A stretch of 64,000 bases of DNA from Acidobacteriota bacterium (GTDB taxonomy: Bacteria; Acidobacteriota; Thermoanaerobaculia; Gp7-AA8; JAHWKK01), in assembly GCA_019347945.1 (NCBI GenBank), contig JAHWKK010000009.1, positions 62,001 to 126,000 on the forward strand, given 5' to 3'. Within the stretch, counting starts at the first letter, position 1, and the number at the start of each line of letters is the position of its first letter. Made by a program: the position numbers and the translations under genes. Shown here one piece after another: positions 38,962-49,658 of the stretch. Below the pieces are notes generated by a model. It was not told the DNA's origin. It saw only the letters and a program-made list of their open reading frames with translations, and did no database searches.

Positions 38962-39401
38962 ACAGGAGACAGGAGACAGGAGACAGGATCCAGGGTTGAA
39001 GAGGCCACCGCCTCGTCATCCTGAGCAAGTGACCGGCGCCTTGCGACGGTGAATCGGAAATGACACCCGTGAGTGCAGAAACAACCGCACTCGCGTACTC
39101 AAACCAACGTCATCCTGAGCGGGCGGTTGGGCGGGCAGGCGAAGGACCTCGCAGGTTGGGACATCAGCCCAAGCGAAGCGCTGCAGGAGGGTCGAAGTCC
39201 AACAATTTCGTGGTCGTTTCATTAGGAGCCGCCGAAGGACGGCGAAGGATCTGGGGGCGGCTCGTGAGTCGACGGAGCGAGTTGATGCAAGGGCGACTCA
39301 CGATCCCCCGGCCAGATTCTTCGCCCGCGCTCCGCCGGGCTCAGAATGACGAGTGCTTCGCTCTTCAACCTGAATCCTGTCTCCTGACTCCTGTCTTCCC
39401 C
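38962..39401. repeat. Gene-free stretch between glmS and fabH-like gene, mosaic repeats
   Basis: Tandem CAGGAGA heptamers (38962-38995) begin right after the glmS stop; inverted CTGTCTC/CTGACTC units (39367-39400) end at the stop of the next gene. Between them is a composite segment (39010-39235) also seen at 30.4-30.6 kb, and an inverted-repeat element (about 39225-39360, arms a then b). No gene was recognised. Confidence 0.85.
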
Positions 39402-40481
39402 TCACGGTACCCGATAGACGAAGGCATTGATGTTCATCCCTGCGCCAACGGACGCGAAAACGACGTTGTCGCCACTCGAGATCGTGTGACCATCGAGCTC
39501 TCCGCGCAGGATCAGGTCGAGCATCGTCGGCAGCGTCGCGACCGAGCTGTTCCCCAGCCAGCCGATCGTCATCGGCATGACGTCCTCCGGTACGGGCATC
39601 TCGTAGAGGTCGTACAACGCCGTCACGATCGCCTCGTCCATTTTGTGATTCGCCTGATGGAGGAGAATCTTCGAAACATCGGCGAGCGGGACATCGGCGC
39701 GATCCAGACACTCGCGGATCGACCCCGCGACGGTTCGCAGCGCGTAGCGATAGAGCTTTCGCCCCTCCATCTTCAGGTAAATCTCGTCACCGAGGAGCTC
39801 CGGATTGAAGGACTGCGCCATGAAGAGCATTTCGAGCTCCTCACCGGTATCGGAGCGCACACCGTGCGCGAGGATTCCGACGCGCTCGTCGGCTTCCCGC
39901 GCTTCCAGAATCGTCGCGCCCGCGCCGTCCGAGTAGATCAGACTGTCCCGGTCATGTGGATCGGACACGCGAGAGAGCGCCTCCGCTCCGATCACCATCA
40001 CGCGCTTCGCATCTCCCGCGCGGATCATCGTGTCTCCGACGATCATCCCCTGAAGCCAACCCGGACATCCGAAGACGAGATCCCACGCCGCGGCGCCCGG
40101 ATTCTCGATTCCAAGGTGATGCTTGACCCGTGAGGCGAGCGCAGGAACGAGATCGGACCGGCGGGATCCGGCCCGAACGTCGCCAAAGTTGTGCGCGACG
40201 ATGATAGCGTCGAGTGTCTCGCCATCGATACCCGACGAGCTCAACGCATTTCTCGCCGCCTCGGTTGCGAGATCCGAGGTCACCAGATCATCCGAGGCGT
40301 ACCGGCGCTCACGAATCCCCGTGATCGACTCGAACTGTTCGAGGATCTGCTGGTTCGTCTTGTCGAACCGCGTACCGTCACCCAGTCGGAAGTCGTTCTC
40401 GACGAACTGTTCGTTCCTGACCCGAATCGGCGGAACGAAGCTTCCGGTCGCGGTGATCACCGATCGAGCTCGGCTCATCAC
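39402..40481 (-). CDS. Beta-ketoacyl-ACP synthase III-family enzyme
   Basis: The 359-residue thiolase-fold protein has the FabH catalytic triad: Cys in FGCPGWLQG, His in LLHQANHKM and Asn in WLGNSSVAT. It starts MMS; the second Met at 40478 may be used. FabH starts fatty-acid chains from acetyl-CoA and malonyl-ACP, but the housekeeping gene normally lies beside fabD/fabG/acpP, which are absent here. It could be a specialised condensing enzyme, for example for branched starters or a secondary product. Both flanks are repeats. Confidence 0.88.
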   Translation of the reverse strand: MMSRARSVITATGSFVPPIRVRNEQFVENDFRLGDGTRFDKTNQQILEQFESITGIRERRYASDDLVTSDLATEAARNALSSSGIDGETLDAIIVAHNFGDVRAGSRRSDLVPALASRVKHHLGIENPGAAAWDLVFGCPGWLQGMIVGDTMIRAGDAKRVMVIGAEALSRVSDPHDRDSLIYSDGAGATILEAREADERVGILAHGVRSDTGEELEMLFMAQSFNPELLGDEIYLKMEGRKLYRYALRTVAGSIRECLDRADVPLADVSKILLHQANHKMDEAIVTALYDLYEMPVPEDVMPMTIGWLGNSSVATLPTMLDLILRGELDGHTISSGDNVVFASVGAGMNINAFVYRVP

Positions 40482-41017
40482 ATGGACATGCTACAACAGG
40501 GTTCGAGGTTTGAGGCTCGAGGTTGGAGGTTCGAGGTTGGCCGTTCGAGGATGCAAGCAAAAAAACGGGACACTCAGTCATCGAAACCGCCGCCCCAGGT
40601 AGCGCCGCTTTGTAAGCGGCCGTTTCGCCGGTTTTCAACCGGCCACTCAACCCATCCGAACGCCCAGGACAGCCTGGCTCTCTCTCGCCCGCCTCCGCCA
40701 CACCTACCGTCCGTACCGTTTGGGTGTCAAAGTGTCGTTAGATGGAATACAATGTACTTTTTATGGTACTAACCGTCGGCTGGGACGCACGCTCGCGCAG
40801 CAGGGAGTCGCGAAGATCGCGGACGCGGGGGCGGTCCAGACTGCGGCCACGATCTCCTGCTTGATGGCCAGCAGCCCGTCCCGGTCATCCCGAGCGTGCG
40901 GTCGGGCGGGGAGCGAGGGACCCTCACTCAGTTCCTCCCCGGCCCGAGTCGGGAGGCATCGCTTCCTGCTATATTGACTCCCTCAATTCGAAAAAACTGA
41001 CTCAAGGAGATCTGACG
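40482..41017. other. Gene-free stretch with repeats and the ankyrin-gene leader
   Basis: Bases 40495-40555 hold degenerate GGTTCGAGG units. Bases 40600-40645 are a two-hairpin element listed separately. Bases 40728-40765 are AT-rich. Bases 40881-40925 are a fragment of the composite repeat (GGTCATCCCGAGCG...). A TATATT at 40970 may be a minus-10 box for the ankyrin gene, without a clear minus-35. AAGGAGA at 41004-41010 is its ribosome site. Confidence 0.6.
40600..40645 (+). repeat. Two-hairpin element, plus orientation
   Basis: Two perfect 7-bp stems with 3-base loops stand 6 bases apart: GCCGCTT/AAGCGGC at 40604-40620 and GCCGGTT/AACCGGC at 40627-40643. The same pair, with the same GTAGC flank, is found inverted at 51299-51345. 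Confidence 0.8.
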
Positions 41018-42394
41018 ATGATCATGCGCATGGCCCTGAGTATGCTCGTTACGATTCCACTATTCGCGAACAACTCGGACGCGTTGCACGAGGCCGCCCT
41101 GCGCGGCGACCTCGCAACAGTCTCCCGCCTCCTCGATGAGGGAGTCGACCTTCGATTCAGCAGTGGGGGCCACACGGTGCTCGAAGTCTTGGAACGAGGA
41201 CACGAAGAGGTCGGAAAGCTCCTGATGAAACGGTCCGATTCGACGATCTTTGCCGATGGGCTCCTTCAGTATCTGCTCGAGAATCATGATCCGGAGAGCG
41301 AGATCGTTGGGATCTTCTGGGAACGGCTCGACGAGATCTCGAGTCGGGAGACCGAACAGGAAGCTGCTTCGGCGATTCTGGCGGGTGAGGCGGCCGATGG
41401 GAACCTGCTCGCGATCCGAGCGCTGCTGGAGCGAGGAGTCCCCGTGGACGCTGGATTCGAGTCTCCGCTCATCGCCGCTGCGCGATCGGGACAGGCGGAT
41501 GCCGCGAGGCTACTGATTGAGCATGGAGCCGACATTTCGAAAGAGGGCGTGGCCGGCGGGAACGCGATCATGATTGCGCTCCTCGAAGGCTTCCCGGAGG
41601 TTCTGGATGTCCTCCTCGAAGCGGAAGCGGACCTCAACGCCATCAGCAGTGAAGGAGATACGCCTCTCGGGCTCGCAGCGCGGTTCGGGGGGCCCGGGAT
41701 GGTCGGCCGCCTTCTCGCGGTCGACGGCATCGAGATCGACATTCGGGACGGCGAAGGGAGGACCCCTCTGATGCACGCCGCGGAAATGGGCTGTGACCGG
41801 TGCGTCGCGCTCCTTCTGGATGCAGGTGCCGATCCGGCGCTCGAGGATCTTTCCGGCAGCACCGCGATTGAACTCGCCAGGGAACGGCAGTTCTCCAATA
41901 TCGTTTCGCTTCTCACGGGAGACAAAACCCGTTTGAGCGAGGCGCTCGACCCAGCCGAGATCGTGCCGGTCGGAGTGAGAGAGAGCGAAGCGGTATGGCT
42001 CGATTCCCTGATGGAGGCATGGCTGGTGAGGCGTCAGTTCGACCACGTCGATTCTCGATTATCGAAGGATTTCTTCTCGACGACCGCGCGGAACATCTCG
42101 GGCGAGGCGGGAGGGGGCCTGCGAAGCCTTCTCGAGTTTCCGTTCGATCCGGAAGTGCGTTGCATCACGTTCTGTGGGAGCCTCGAGGAGTGTCTCGCCG
42201 AGGAGATCGAGGTGGAACCGCTCCTGGTCGACTCGGATGCGACGCTCGGGTTTCCGGCGCTGAGGAATCATGTGGGCAAGAGCGTTCTCGTGGCCGTCGC
42301 CAGTCTTGGTGACTGCGATATGTCGATCATGCTCGTGGCGACGCGCGGTGACGAGCCCGAGCTGCTCACCATCGAGCTCGCACCATCGTACTGA
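41018..42394 (+). CDS. Exported ankyrin-repeat protein
   Basis: The 458-residue product begins with a short hydrophobic segment (about 1-17) that could be a signal peptide ending FAN. Ankyrin repeats occupy about 20-310, with clear units such as DALHEAALRGDLATVSRLLDEG, SPLIAAARSGQADAARLLIEHG and TPLMHAAEMGCDRCVALLLDAG. The C-terminal 150 residues are not ankyrin and contain four Cys (RCITFCGSLEEC, DCDM). Ankyrin repeats bind proteins; the partner is unknown. AAGGAGA lies 7 bases before the ATG. It is convergent with the kynB operon, 145 bases away. Confidence 0.88.
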   Translation: MIMRMALSMLVTIPLFANNSDALHEAALRGDLATVSRLLDEGVDLRFSSGGHTVLEVLERGHEEVGKLLMKRSDSTIFADGLLQYLLENHDPESEIVGIFWERLDEISSRETEQEAASAILAGEAADGNLLAIRALLERGVPVDAGFESPLIAAARSGQADAARLLIEHGADISKEGVAGGNAIMIALLEGFPEVLDVLLEAEADLNAISSEGDTPLGLAARFGGPGMVGRLLAVDGIEIDIRDGEGRTPLMHAAEMGCDRCVALLLDAGADPALEDLSGSTAIELARERQFSNIVSLLTGDKTRLSEALDPAEIVPVGVRESEAVWLDSLMEAWLVRRQFDHVDSRLSKDFFSTTARNISGEAGGGLRSLLEFPFDPEVRCITFCGSLEECLAEEIEVEPLLVDSDATLGFPALRNHVGKSVLVAVASLGDCDMSIMLVATRGDEPELLTIELAPSY

Positions 42395-42539
42395 CCCCGA
42401 GGTTCGGCGGCGGGAGGTTCAGCGTCAGGCGCGCGGCCGTCACCCGGTTGCAAATTGCCATCGCGCGTGCTCGCCAGGTCAGCGCCGGGCACCCGTCGCG
42501 CCATTTCCGGAGTCCGAGTACCCGGGTTGCGCTATGGAG

Positions 42540-43169
42540 CTACCGACGCAACACCGCCCTGACGGGGCCGGCGTCGGCGCCTTCGATTTTGAGAGGGGGT
42601 GCGATCAGCTCCCACGCCCCGGGCTCCACCCCCGCGAGCACGAGGCCTTCGAGAATCGCCATGTCGTTGCGCGCAACCATCGCATGCGCGGCGAGCGTTT
42701 TCGACGTGGCAGGATCGATCGATGGCGTGTCGATCCCCACCAGCCGGACCCCGCGACCTCCCAGCCAGGCGATCAGTTCAGGAGAGAGGCTCGTAAAATC
42801 GTCAGTCCACTGCTCCGGGTCCGGAAACGATCCCGTCCGGAAAAGGACCCGCTCCGGCCATGGCCCCGTCCGCGAGGGAAGATCGGATACGATCGCCGGG
42901 CGCGGGCCGACTCCTTCGATCGCAACGACCTCGCACGGTCCGATGTAGAGCTCGAGCGGCCGGGATGCGATGTCCTCTCCACCGCGCAGATAGTGGTTGG
43001 GAGCATCCGCGTGAGCCCCGATGTGACACGTCGCATGGATCGAGGAGAGCGTGAGGTGATCGCCCGAATCGAGATCCAGGCTGACGCTGCGGCTGAACGG
43101 AATGTCTCCCGGAAAAACCGCGTATCGCGACGAGACGAGAGGCGAAATGTCGACGAGTCTTTCGCTCAC
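42540..43169 (-). CDS. kynB: Kynurenine formamidase
   Basis: KynB hydrolyses N-formylkynurenine to kynurenine and formate in tryptophan breakdown. From the GTG at 43169 the product is 209 residues, the usual length. It starts with VDISPLVS ... VFPGDIPF, has the metal-binding HIGAHADAPNHY and the closing GIDTPSIDPATSKTL, NDMAILEG and GPVRAVLR, all close to proteobacterial KynB. Its GTG overlaps the stop of the dioxygenase alpha-RidA gene by four bases, so it is the third gene of that operon. Genes for tryptophan dioxygenase and kynureninase are not in the window. Confidence 0.92.
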   Translation of the reverse strand: MSERLVDISPLVSSRYAVFPGDIPFSRSVSLDLDSGDHLTLSSIHATCHIGAHADAPNHYLRGGEDIASRPLELYIGPCEVVAIEGVGPRPAIVSDLPSRTGPWPERVLFRTGSFPDPEQWTDDFTSLSPELIAWLGGRGVRLVGIDTPSIDPATSKTLAAHAMVARNDMAILEGLVLAGVEPGAWELIAPPLKIEGADAGPVRAVLRR

Positions 43170-44563
43170 GCTTCGGCAATCGCCTTGAATTCGATCGCGA
43201 TCGGCGTCGGGAGCGAATCGACACCGACGGTCGTCCGTGCCGGCGGGTCCGAACCGAATCTCTCCGCCCACACATCGTTGAACGTTTGAAAGTCCCTCTC
43301 CATGTCGGTCAGAAAGACAGTGACATCAACCAGCTTTTCCACCGAGCTTCCGGCTTCCTCGAGAACGCGCTCGAGATTCGCGATGACCGCGCGCGCCTGC
43401 TGCTCGAGATCGTACGAGACGAGCTTTCCGTTGTCGTCCAGGACGTTGCCCGGTACTTCGTTCGTGACTGGATCGCGTGGACCGATGCCGGACAGAAAAA
43501 GCATCGACCCGATCCGCCGGGCATGAGGATAAGCGCCAACCGGCTTCGGTGCCCGGGTCGAGAGCACTCTGTTCGACGATTGCCGCGCCGCGGGGGGATC
43601 CGGCACCGCGGCCGGCCCGGGGCGGAATGCCGTGACGTTGTGAGTCGAAAGTCCCGTCGACTGGGGAGCTTCCGTCTCAGCAGCAGCGAGCTCATCGAGG
43701 CTCAGCTCGTCGTACTCCTTCTCGAACTCCCGCGGCTCGTCGGTCGGCGTCAGCTCGATCAGCGCCGCTCCCGTCCCCCACACCGGGGCATATCCATGCA
43801 CCTTCCCCCGGAATCGATTCGTCTCGCCCGCCACCGCGCCGAGCCACCACAGCCCCTTGAACCCCATGTCCGCATTCGCTTCGTCCGCGAATTGCCGGAC
43901 GACTTCGGTCGCTTCCTGTAATCGCCCGTCTCCGAGGATCTCGAGCATCTTCTCGTTCCATTCATGATCCTTCTGGGACGAGATCCGGTCTTCGGCGGGA
44001 TCGATCTCGGTGACGTGATAGCGGTTCGAAAGGTTCGAAACGAGAACGACCGCGATCTTCCGGCCATGCTTCCGGATCGCTTCCCGCCCGAGCGCACCGA
44101 GGCGACGCGTCTCCTCACGCTCCGCGTAGATGTTGCACGAAACGATCGAGATCGGCTTCGCGTTGCCCGGGTTGAGAAGCTTCATCGCGACGACCGTACC
44201 GGTATCCACCGGAAATCCCCGATAGTTGACCGTGGAGGCCTGCATCCCCTTCTCCCTGGCCAGCTCACAGTAAAGCTCGCCGAACGCCGGATCGACCCTC
44301 AGCTCGTAAGGGATCTCGCCGTACTCGTACCAGTTCTGATCGACCAGCGTCCACGCCGGCTTCGGATCGACCTGGAAAAGATGGCCGATCACTGAAAACC
44401 ACTGCGTCGAGTAGACCAGGATGAGCTCGGCATCGGACTTCGCGATCTCTTCTCCCGCCCGGACATACGCTTCGCGCAGCTCGGCCCATCGAGGATTCTT
44501 TTCGGGAGCGAGATAGAAATGCGGCTGTCCTGCCGCAATGTAGACGTTCGTGATCAGATCCAT
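43166..44563 (-). CDS. LigB-type dioxygenase alpha subunit fused to a RidA-family domain
   Basis: The product is 465 residues from the ATG at 44563, 5 bases after the beta-gene stop. Residues 1-300 have the LigB extradiol-dioxygenase fold and resemble the non-catalytic alpha subunit of 2-aminophenol 1,6-dioxygenase: AGQPHF and YSTQW stand where the beta subunit has metal His residues. A Pro/Ala-rich linker of about 45 residues follows. Residues about 345-465 form a RidA/YjgF domain (KPVGAYPHARR, LFLSGIGPRD, catalytic-type Arg in PARTTVGV), closest in style to 2-aminomuconate deaminases. The fusion would join ring cleavage and deamination; that coupling is inference. Confidence 0.82.
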   Translation of the reverse strand: MDLITNVYIAAGQPHFYLAPEKNPRWAELREAYVRAGEEIAKSDAELILVYSTQWFSVIGHLFQVDPKPAWTLVDQNWYEYGEIPYELRVDPAFGELYCELAREKGMQASTVNYRGFPVDTGTVVAMKLLNPGNAKPISIVSCNIYAEREETRRLGALGREAIRKHGRKIAVVLVSNLSNRYHVTEIDPAEDRISSQKDHEWNEKMLEILGDGRLQEATEVVRQFADEANADMGFKGLWWLGAVAGETNRFRGKVHGYAPVWGTGAALIELTPTDEPREFEKEYDELSLDELAAAETEAPQSTGLSTHNVTAFRPGPAAVPDPPAARQSSNRVLSTRAPKPVGAYPHARRIGSMLFLSGIGPRDPVTNEVPGNVLDDNGKLVSYDLEQQARAVIANLERVLEEAGSSVEKLVDVTVFLTDMERDFQTFNDVWAERFGSDPPARTTVGVDSLPTPIAIEFKAIAEA

Positions 44564-44568
44564 GCCGT

Positions 44569-45804
<1,236 letters not shown>

Positions 45805-46977
45805 TCACTCTTCTCTCTTCTCTCTTCTCTCTTCACTCTTCACCTTTTCACTCTTCTCCAGCGCCTTTCCGAGACGGCGAACGCCTTCCCTGATCTTCTC
45901 CGGCGAGCTCGCGTAGGAGATCCGAAGAAAGCCTTCTCCGGAATCGCCGAATGCGACGCCCGGAATCATCAGCACCTTCGCCTCGGTGGCGAGACTCCTC
46001 GCGAATTCGAGCGTCCGGCACGTCGGTACCGGCTGAAAGATGTAGAAGGCTCCCTCGCTCGCACTCTCCACCGGGCCGACGTGCTCTTCGAGTCCTTCGA
46101 TCGCGACGCTTCGCTGCATGGCGAACTGCTCTCGCGCCCGCCGCAGCCAGTCCTCGTTCCACGCCTTTTCGCGCAGGACCAGCTCGGCCAGTTTCTGTGA
46201 ATACGTCGATGCGCAGATCGTCATGTAGTGGTGGGCCTTTCGAAGCGTCGCCATCAGATCCAGAGAGGCGCCCATCCACCCGAGCCTCAGCCCCGTCAAC
46301 CCGTGGCTTTTCGACAGACTCGACATGACGACGACATGCGAGCTCCGCTCCGCTGCAGTCGCCGGCCGCGAGCCGGTATGGAAGATCTCCCGGTAGACCT
46401 CGTCGCTGACGACGATGAAGCCGTGTTTTTCCGCCAGCCGGACGACCGCGTCGACCTGGTCTTCCGGGAGCACGCCGCCCGTCGGATTCGAGGGAGAGTT
46501 GATCAATATTGCTTTGGTCGCCGGGGTCACCAGCGCCTCGAGCTGCTCGACATCGATTCCCCATTTTCCGGGAACGAGTTGATACGGAACGGGCTCTCCG
46601 CCCGCGAGACTGATCATCGATGCATAGACCGCGAAGCCAGGATCAGGAGTCAGCACTTCGTCACCCGGTCCGACAAACGCCTGCATGAACGCGTACAGCG
46701 CCTCTTCCGAGCCGGTGGTCACGCAGATCTCGTCCGGAGTCAGCCCGTAACTCCTGCCGATGAGCTCCCGAAGCTCGACGGAGCCCGGAACTGCGGAGTA
46801 GCCGGTCTCGCACTCCCGCGCCGCACGCTCCATCAGCGAGCGCAACATGGCGTCCGGTTCGAGATTCGGCTCGCCGAGCCCCAGATTCACACAATCCGGT
46901 GTACCGAGATCGTTGATCTGCCGGATCAGCGACAGACCGATCGAATCGAATCGGGCTGCCGGTCGAATCGAGCTCAA
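45805..46977 (-). CDS. dapC: Class I aminotransferase, probably N-succinyl-diaminopimelate aminotransferase
   Basis: The 390-residue PLP enzyme has GLGEPN, a TTGSEEAL loop, [17 protein letters not shown], the Schiff-base Lys in [16 protein letters not shown], and the final FLRISYAS. Its ATG overlaps the dapD stop by four bases, so it most likely performs the DapC step between succinyl-ketopimelate and succinyl-DAP. Kynurenine or aromatic aminotransferase activity is an alternative, given the next operon. The last 14 residues ([14 protein letters not shown]) are encoded by the inverted heptamer array and are very charged, so the original end was probably near residue 376. Confidence 0.85.
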   Translation of the reverse strand: MSSIRPAARFDSIGLSLIRQINDLGTPDCVNLGLGEPNLEPDAMLRSLMERAARECETGYSAVPGSVELRELIGRSYGLTPDEICVTTGSEEALYAFMQAFVGPGDEVLTPDPGFAVYASMISLAGGEPVPYQLVPGKWGIDVEQLEALVTPATKAILINSPSNPTGGVLPEDQVDAVVRLAEKHGFIVVSDEVYREIFHTGSRPATAAERSSHVVVMSSLSKSHGLTGLRLGWMGASLDLMATLRKAHHYMTICASTYSQKLAELVLREKAWNEDWLRRAREQFAMQRSVAIEGLEEHVGPVESASEGAFYIFQPVPTCRTLEFARSLATEAKVLMIPGVAFGDSGEGFLRISYASSPEKIREGVRRLGKALEKSEKVKSEERREKREE

Positions 46978-47825
46978 CGGAGCGCTTCCTCGAGCGCCGT
47001 CGCAGCGTCGGTCTTCTCATCCCGGTACTTCACGATCACCGGTGTCGTCACCGACAGGCCATGCTCCTTCGCGAACTCCCCTCTCATCGGACGGGCACCG
47101 GGGATGACGACCGCGCCAAACGGAATCTCGAGAGCGCGCTCTTTCGTCTTTCGATAGATCTGATCCCGCACGGCGTCGTAAACCGGCGTCGACGCCGTGA
47201 TCACGACCCCGGCACCGATGACGGCCTTCGACCGGACGATCGTTCCTTCGTAGAGACCGGCATTTCCCCCGACGATGACGTCGTCCTCGACCACGACGGG
47301 AACGTTGCCGATCGGCTCGAGCACGCCTCCGATCTGTGCAGCGGCGCTGAGATGACACCGCTGGCCGATCTGCGCGCACGAGCCGACGAGTGCATGAGAG
47401 TCGATCATCGTGTTCTCGCCGACCCAGGCGCCGATGTTCACGTAGGCAGGCGGCATCATCACGACGCCTTTCGCGACGTACGCCCCTCTTCTGATCGAAG
47501 ACCCGCCCGGAACGATTCGAACCTCGTCGTTTTTCGTGAATTTGCGCGAGGGAATGGTGTCCTTGTCGACGAACGACAGCGCTCCGGAAGCAAAGTCGGC
47601 CAGAACTCCGTGTCTGAACGCGAGAAGGATTCCCTCCTTGACCCAGGTATTCGCGGTCCACGTTCCCATGTCGTCTCGTTCTGCCGAGCGAATCTCCCCC
47701 TTTTCGAGCGCCGTAAGAAAGAGTCCGATCACACGAAGCGCTTCGGCTCGGGGCGTCTTCGGGTTGTCCTTCAGCTCCTCGATCCGGCTTCGGATGGCTT
47801 CGACATCGAGTCCTCCATAGGTCAT
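46974..47825 (-). CDS. dapD: Tetrahydrodipicolinate N-succinyltransferase
   Basis: DapD transfers succinyl from succinyl-CoA to tetrahydrodipicolinate. The 283-residue product has an N-terminal helical domain and a left-handed beta-helix with hexapeptide turns ([46 protein letters not shown]). The ATG at 47825 overlaps the dapA stop (ATGA), preferred to an ATG at 47852 inside dapA. The next gene, the aminotransferase, overlaps its stop. The succinylase branch is therefore encoded in order. Confidence 0.96.
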   Translation of the reverse strand: MTYGGLDVEAIRSRIEELKDNPKTPRAEALRVIGLFLTALEKGEIRSAERDDMGTWTANTWVKEGILLAFRHGVLADFASGALSFVDKDTIPSRKFTKNDEVRIVPGGSSIRRGAYVAKGVVMMPPAYVNIGAWVGENTMIDSHALVGSCAQIGQRCHLSAAAQIGGVLEPIGNVPVVVEDDVIVGGNAGLYEGTIVRSKAVIGAGVVITASTPVYDAVRDQIYRKTKERALEIPFGAVVIPGARPMRGEFAKEHGLSVTTPVIVKYRDEKTDAATALEEALR

Positions 47826-48745
47826 GGCTTCTCCTCCCCGGGAAGTCCGCATTCCTCGATGATCTCGCGAAGGCGCCGGCGAGACTCGTCGGAGATCGGC
47901 GCGAGCGGACTGCGGACCGCTTCGCTCGGCAGCTCTCCCAGCATCGAAAGGACGGCCTTGGCGGGAGCGGGATTCGATTCAATGAAATTGCCGGTCATCA
48001 GAGGAAGGATTCTGAAGTGAATTTCTCGGGCTCTTTTCCAGTCGCCCTCGAGTGCGGAACGTACCATGGATGACATCAGCCGAGGAATCTCATTGGCGGC
48101 CACGGAGATCACGCCATCGGCTCCGAGCGCGATGATGGGGAGCGTCCACGCGTCGTCGCCGCTGATGACGAGAAATCCATCGTCCCGCAACCGTAGAATC
48201 TCCTGGATCTGATCGAGGTTCGCCGACGCTTCCTTCACACCGATGACATTGGGGAGATCGCGGCTCAGCCCGAGCACCGTCGCAGCAGCGAGGTTGCAAC
48301 CTGTCCTTCCCGGAACGTTGTAGACGATCAGCGGGACGCCGCTCTTCTTCTTCTCGACGGCCTCGGCTTGGGCGCCGAAGTGGCGGCGCAACCCGTCCTG
48401 CGAGGGCTTGTTGTAGTAGGGAGTGATCGTCAGCAATCCGTCGGCGCCGAGGTCGATCGCCTCGAGCGAGAACTCGATCGCCTTGCCGGTCGCGTTCGAG
48501 CCCGCGCCCGCAAGCACCGGCACCCGTCCGTTGCTGACCTCGATCGTCAGTTCGATGACGCGGAGGTGCTCTTCGAAGCTGAGCGTCGGATTCTCGCCGG
48601 TCGTGCCACACGGGACGAGGTAGTCGACGCCCCCGTCGATCTGGCGCTCCACCAGTTTTCGGAAAGTCGGCTCGTCGAGCGCTCCGCTTTTCGTGAAGGG
48701 AGTGACGAGCGCGACTCCGGTTCCTCTGAAACGTTCGGAATTCAT
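47822..48745 (-). CDS. dapA: 4-Hydroxy-tetrahydrodipicolinate synthase
   Basis: DapA condenses pyruvate with aspartate semialdehyde. The 307-residue TIM-barrel protein has [10 protein letters not shown], the catalytic Tyr in YNVPGRTG and the Schiff-base Lys in VIGVKEAS. Length is normal. It heads the dapA-dapD-aminotransferase operon with four-base overlaps throughout. Upstream is a repeat element, so the promoter must lie in or next to that element at about 48750-48800. Confidence 0.97.
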   Translation of the reverse strand: MNSERFRGTGVALVTPFTKSGALDEPTFRKLVERQIDGGVDYLVPCGTTGENPTLSFEEHLRVIELTIEVSNGRVPVLAGAGSNATGKAIEFSLEAIDLGADGLLTITPYYNKPSQDGLRRHFGAQAEAVEKKKSGVPLIVYNVPGRTGCNLAAATVLGLSRDLPNVIGVKEASANLDQIQEILRLRDDGFLVISGDDAWTLPIIALGADGVISVAANEIPRLMSSMVRSALEGDWKRAREIHFRILPLMTGNFIESNPAPAKAVLSMLGELPSEAVRSPLAPISDESRRRLREIIEECGLPGEEKP

Positions 48746-48801
48746 GTCCGATGACCGGTGGCAAAAGGGAGGCCATGGTTGAAGGTTGGAAGTTCGGAAC
48801 C

Positions 48802-48957
48802 CACGTCATCCTGAGCCCGGCGAAGCGCGTGCGAAGGATCTGGCGGACGGTCGTGACTCGATGTGACCAGCGCCTGCAGAGGCGACTCACGAGCCCCCGC
48901 CCAGATTCTTCGCCGTCCTTCGGCGGCTCAGAATGACGTGGCTTTGGATATGGCGAA
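48802..48957. repeat. Inverted-repeat element upstream of dapA, arms b then a
   Basis: The left arm has CGTCATCCTGAGCCC with the CCCGG...CGCG inner palindrome; the right arm has GATTCTTCGCC with the GCCGTCC...GGCGGC inner palindrome, the reverse order of the copies at 33.7 and 34.4 kb. GGTTGGAAG/CTTCCAACC repeats flank it at 48780-48798 and 48968-48998. Confidence 0.85.
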
Positions 48958-49024
48958 AGTGGATCGAACCCCGAACCTCCAACTTCCAACCCCCGCCCGG
49001 TTAGCGATAGATTTCCGGCGACCG

Positions 49025-49627
49025 ATGATCCATCCCAGTCCCATCGTCCTCGAAAACGATGCGATCCGTCTCGAACCGCTGATCCCGGAGCATGCGCCGG
49101 ATCTCGTCCGGGCGGTTCAGGATGACGAGTTGTGGAAGCTCTGGTACACGGCCGTGCCCGAGCCATCCGATGTGTACGGATACATCGAACGCGCGCTCGC
49201 TGGCCAGAACGAAGGTTCCATGCTTCCATGGGCTGTTCGCGAGAAGAACTCCGGCGCGATCATCGGGTCGTCGCGGTATCACGACATCGTCGCCGCGATC
49301 GATCGGGTCGAGATCGGGTACACCTGGTACTCGAAGCAATGGCAGAGAAGACACGTGAACACGAACTGCAAGCTCCTGCTGCTCGGGCACGCATTCGAGC
49401 GGCTGGGGTGCGCGGTCGTCGGCTTTCGTACGGACAACTTCAATCGCGCTTCGCAACGCGCGATCGAAGCTCTCGGTGCCAAACGGGACGGGATTCTGCG
49501 CCATCACCAGGAGCGACGTGACGGTACGGCTCGAGACAGCTACATGTACAGCATCCTCGCCTCTGAATGGCCCGATGTGAAGCGCCATCTCCAGCTCCGT
49601 CTCGACCGGAATGCTGCGTCAGGGTGA
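49025..49627 (+). CDS. GNAT-family N-acetyltransferase, RimJ/RimL-like
   Basis: The 200-residue product from the ATG at 49025 has the GNAT fold of the RimJ/RimL subgroup: IRLEPLIPEHAPDLVRAV at the start, GSSRYHDIV, IGYTWYSKQWQRRHVNTN and RTDNFNRASQRAIEALGAK with the acetyl-CoA-contacting end. Members acetylate protein N-termini or small amines. The frame is open further upstream into a repeat element and lacks similarity there. It stands alone on its strand between the dap block and a methyltransferase. Confidence 0.88.
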   Translation: MIHPSPIVLENDAIRLEPLIPEHAPDLVRAVQDDELWKLWYTAVPEPSDVYGYIERALAGQNEGSMLPWAVREKNSGAIIGSSRYHDIVAAIDRVEIGYTWYSKQWQRRHVNTNCKLLLLGHAFERLGCAVVGFRTDNFNRASQRAIEALGAKRDGILRHHQERRDGTARDSYMYSILASEWPDVKRHLQLRLDRNAASG

Positions 49628-49658
49628 CGAGAGTTTTCGAGGCTCGAAACCTCCAGCC

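Noticed and set aside
40720-40977. 85-codon frame upstream of the ankyrin gene
   Set aside because: It runs through a repeat fragment and the ankyrin-gene leader; no recognisable protein features.
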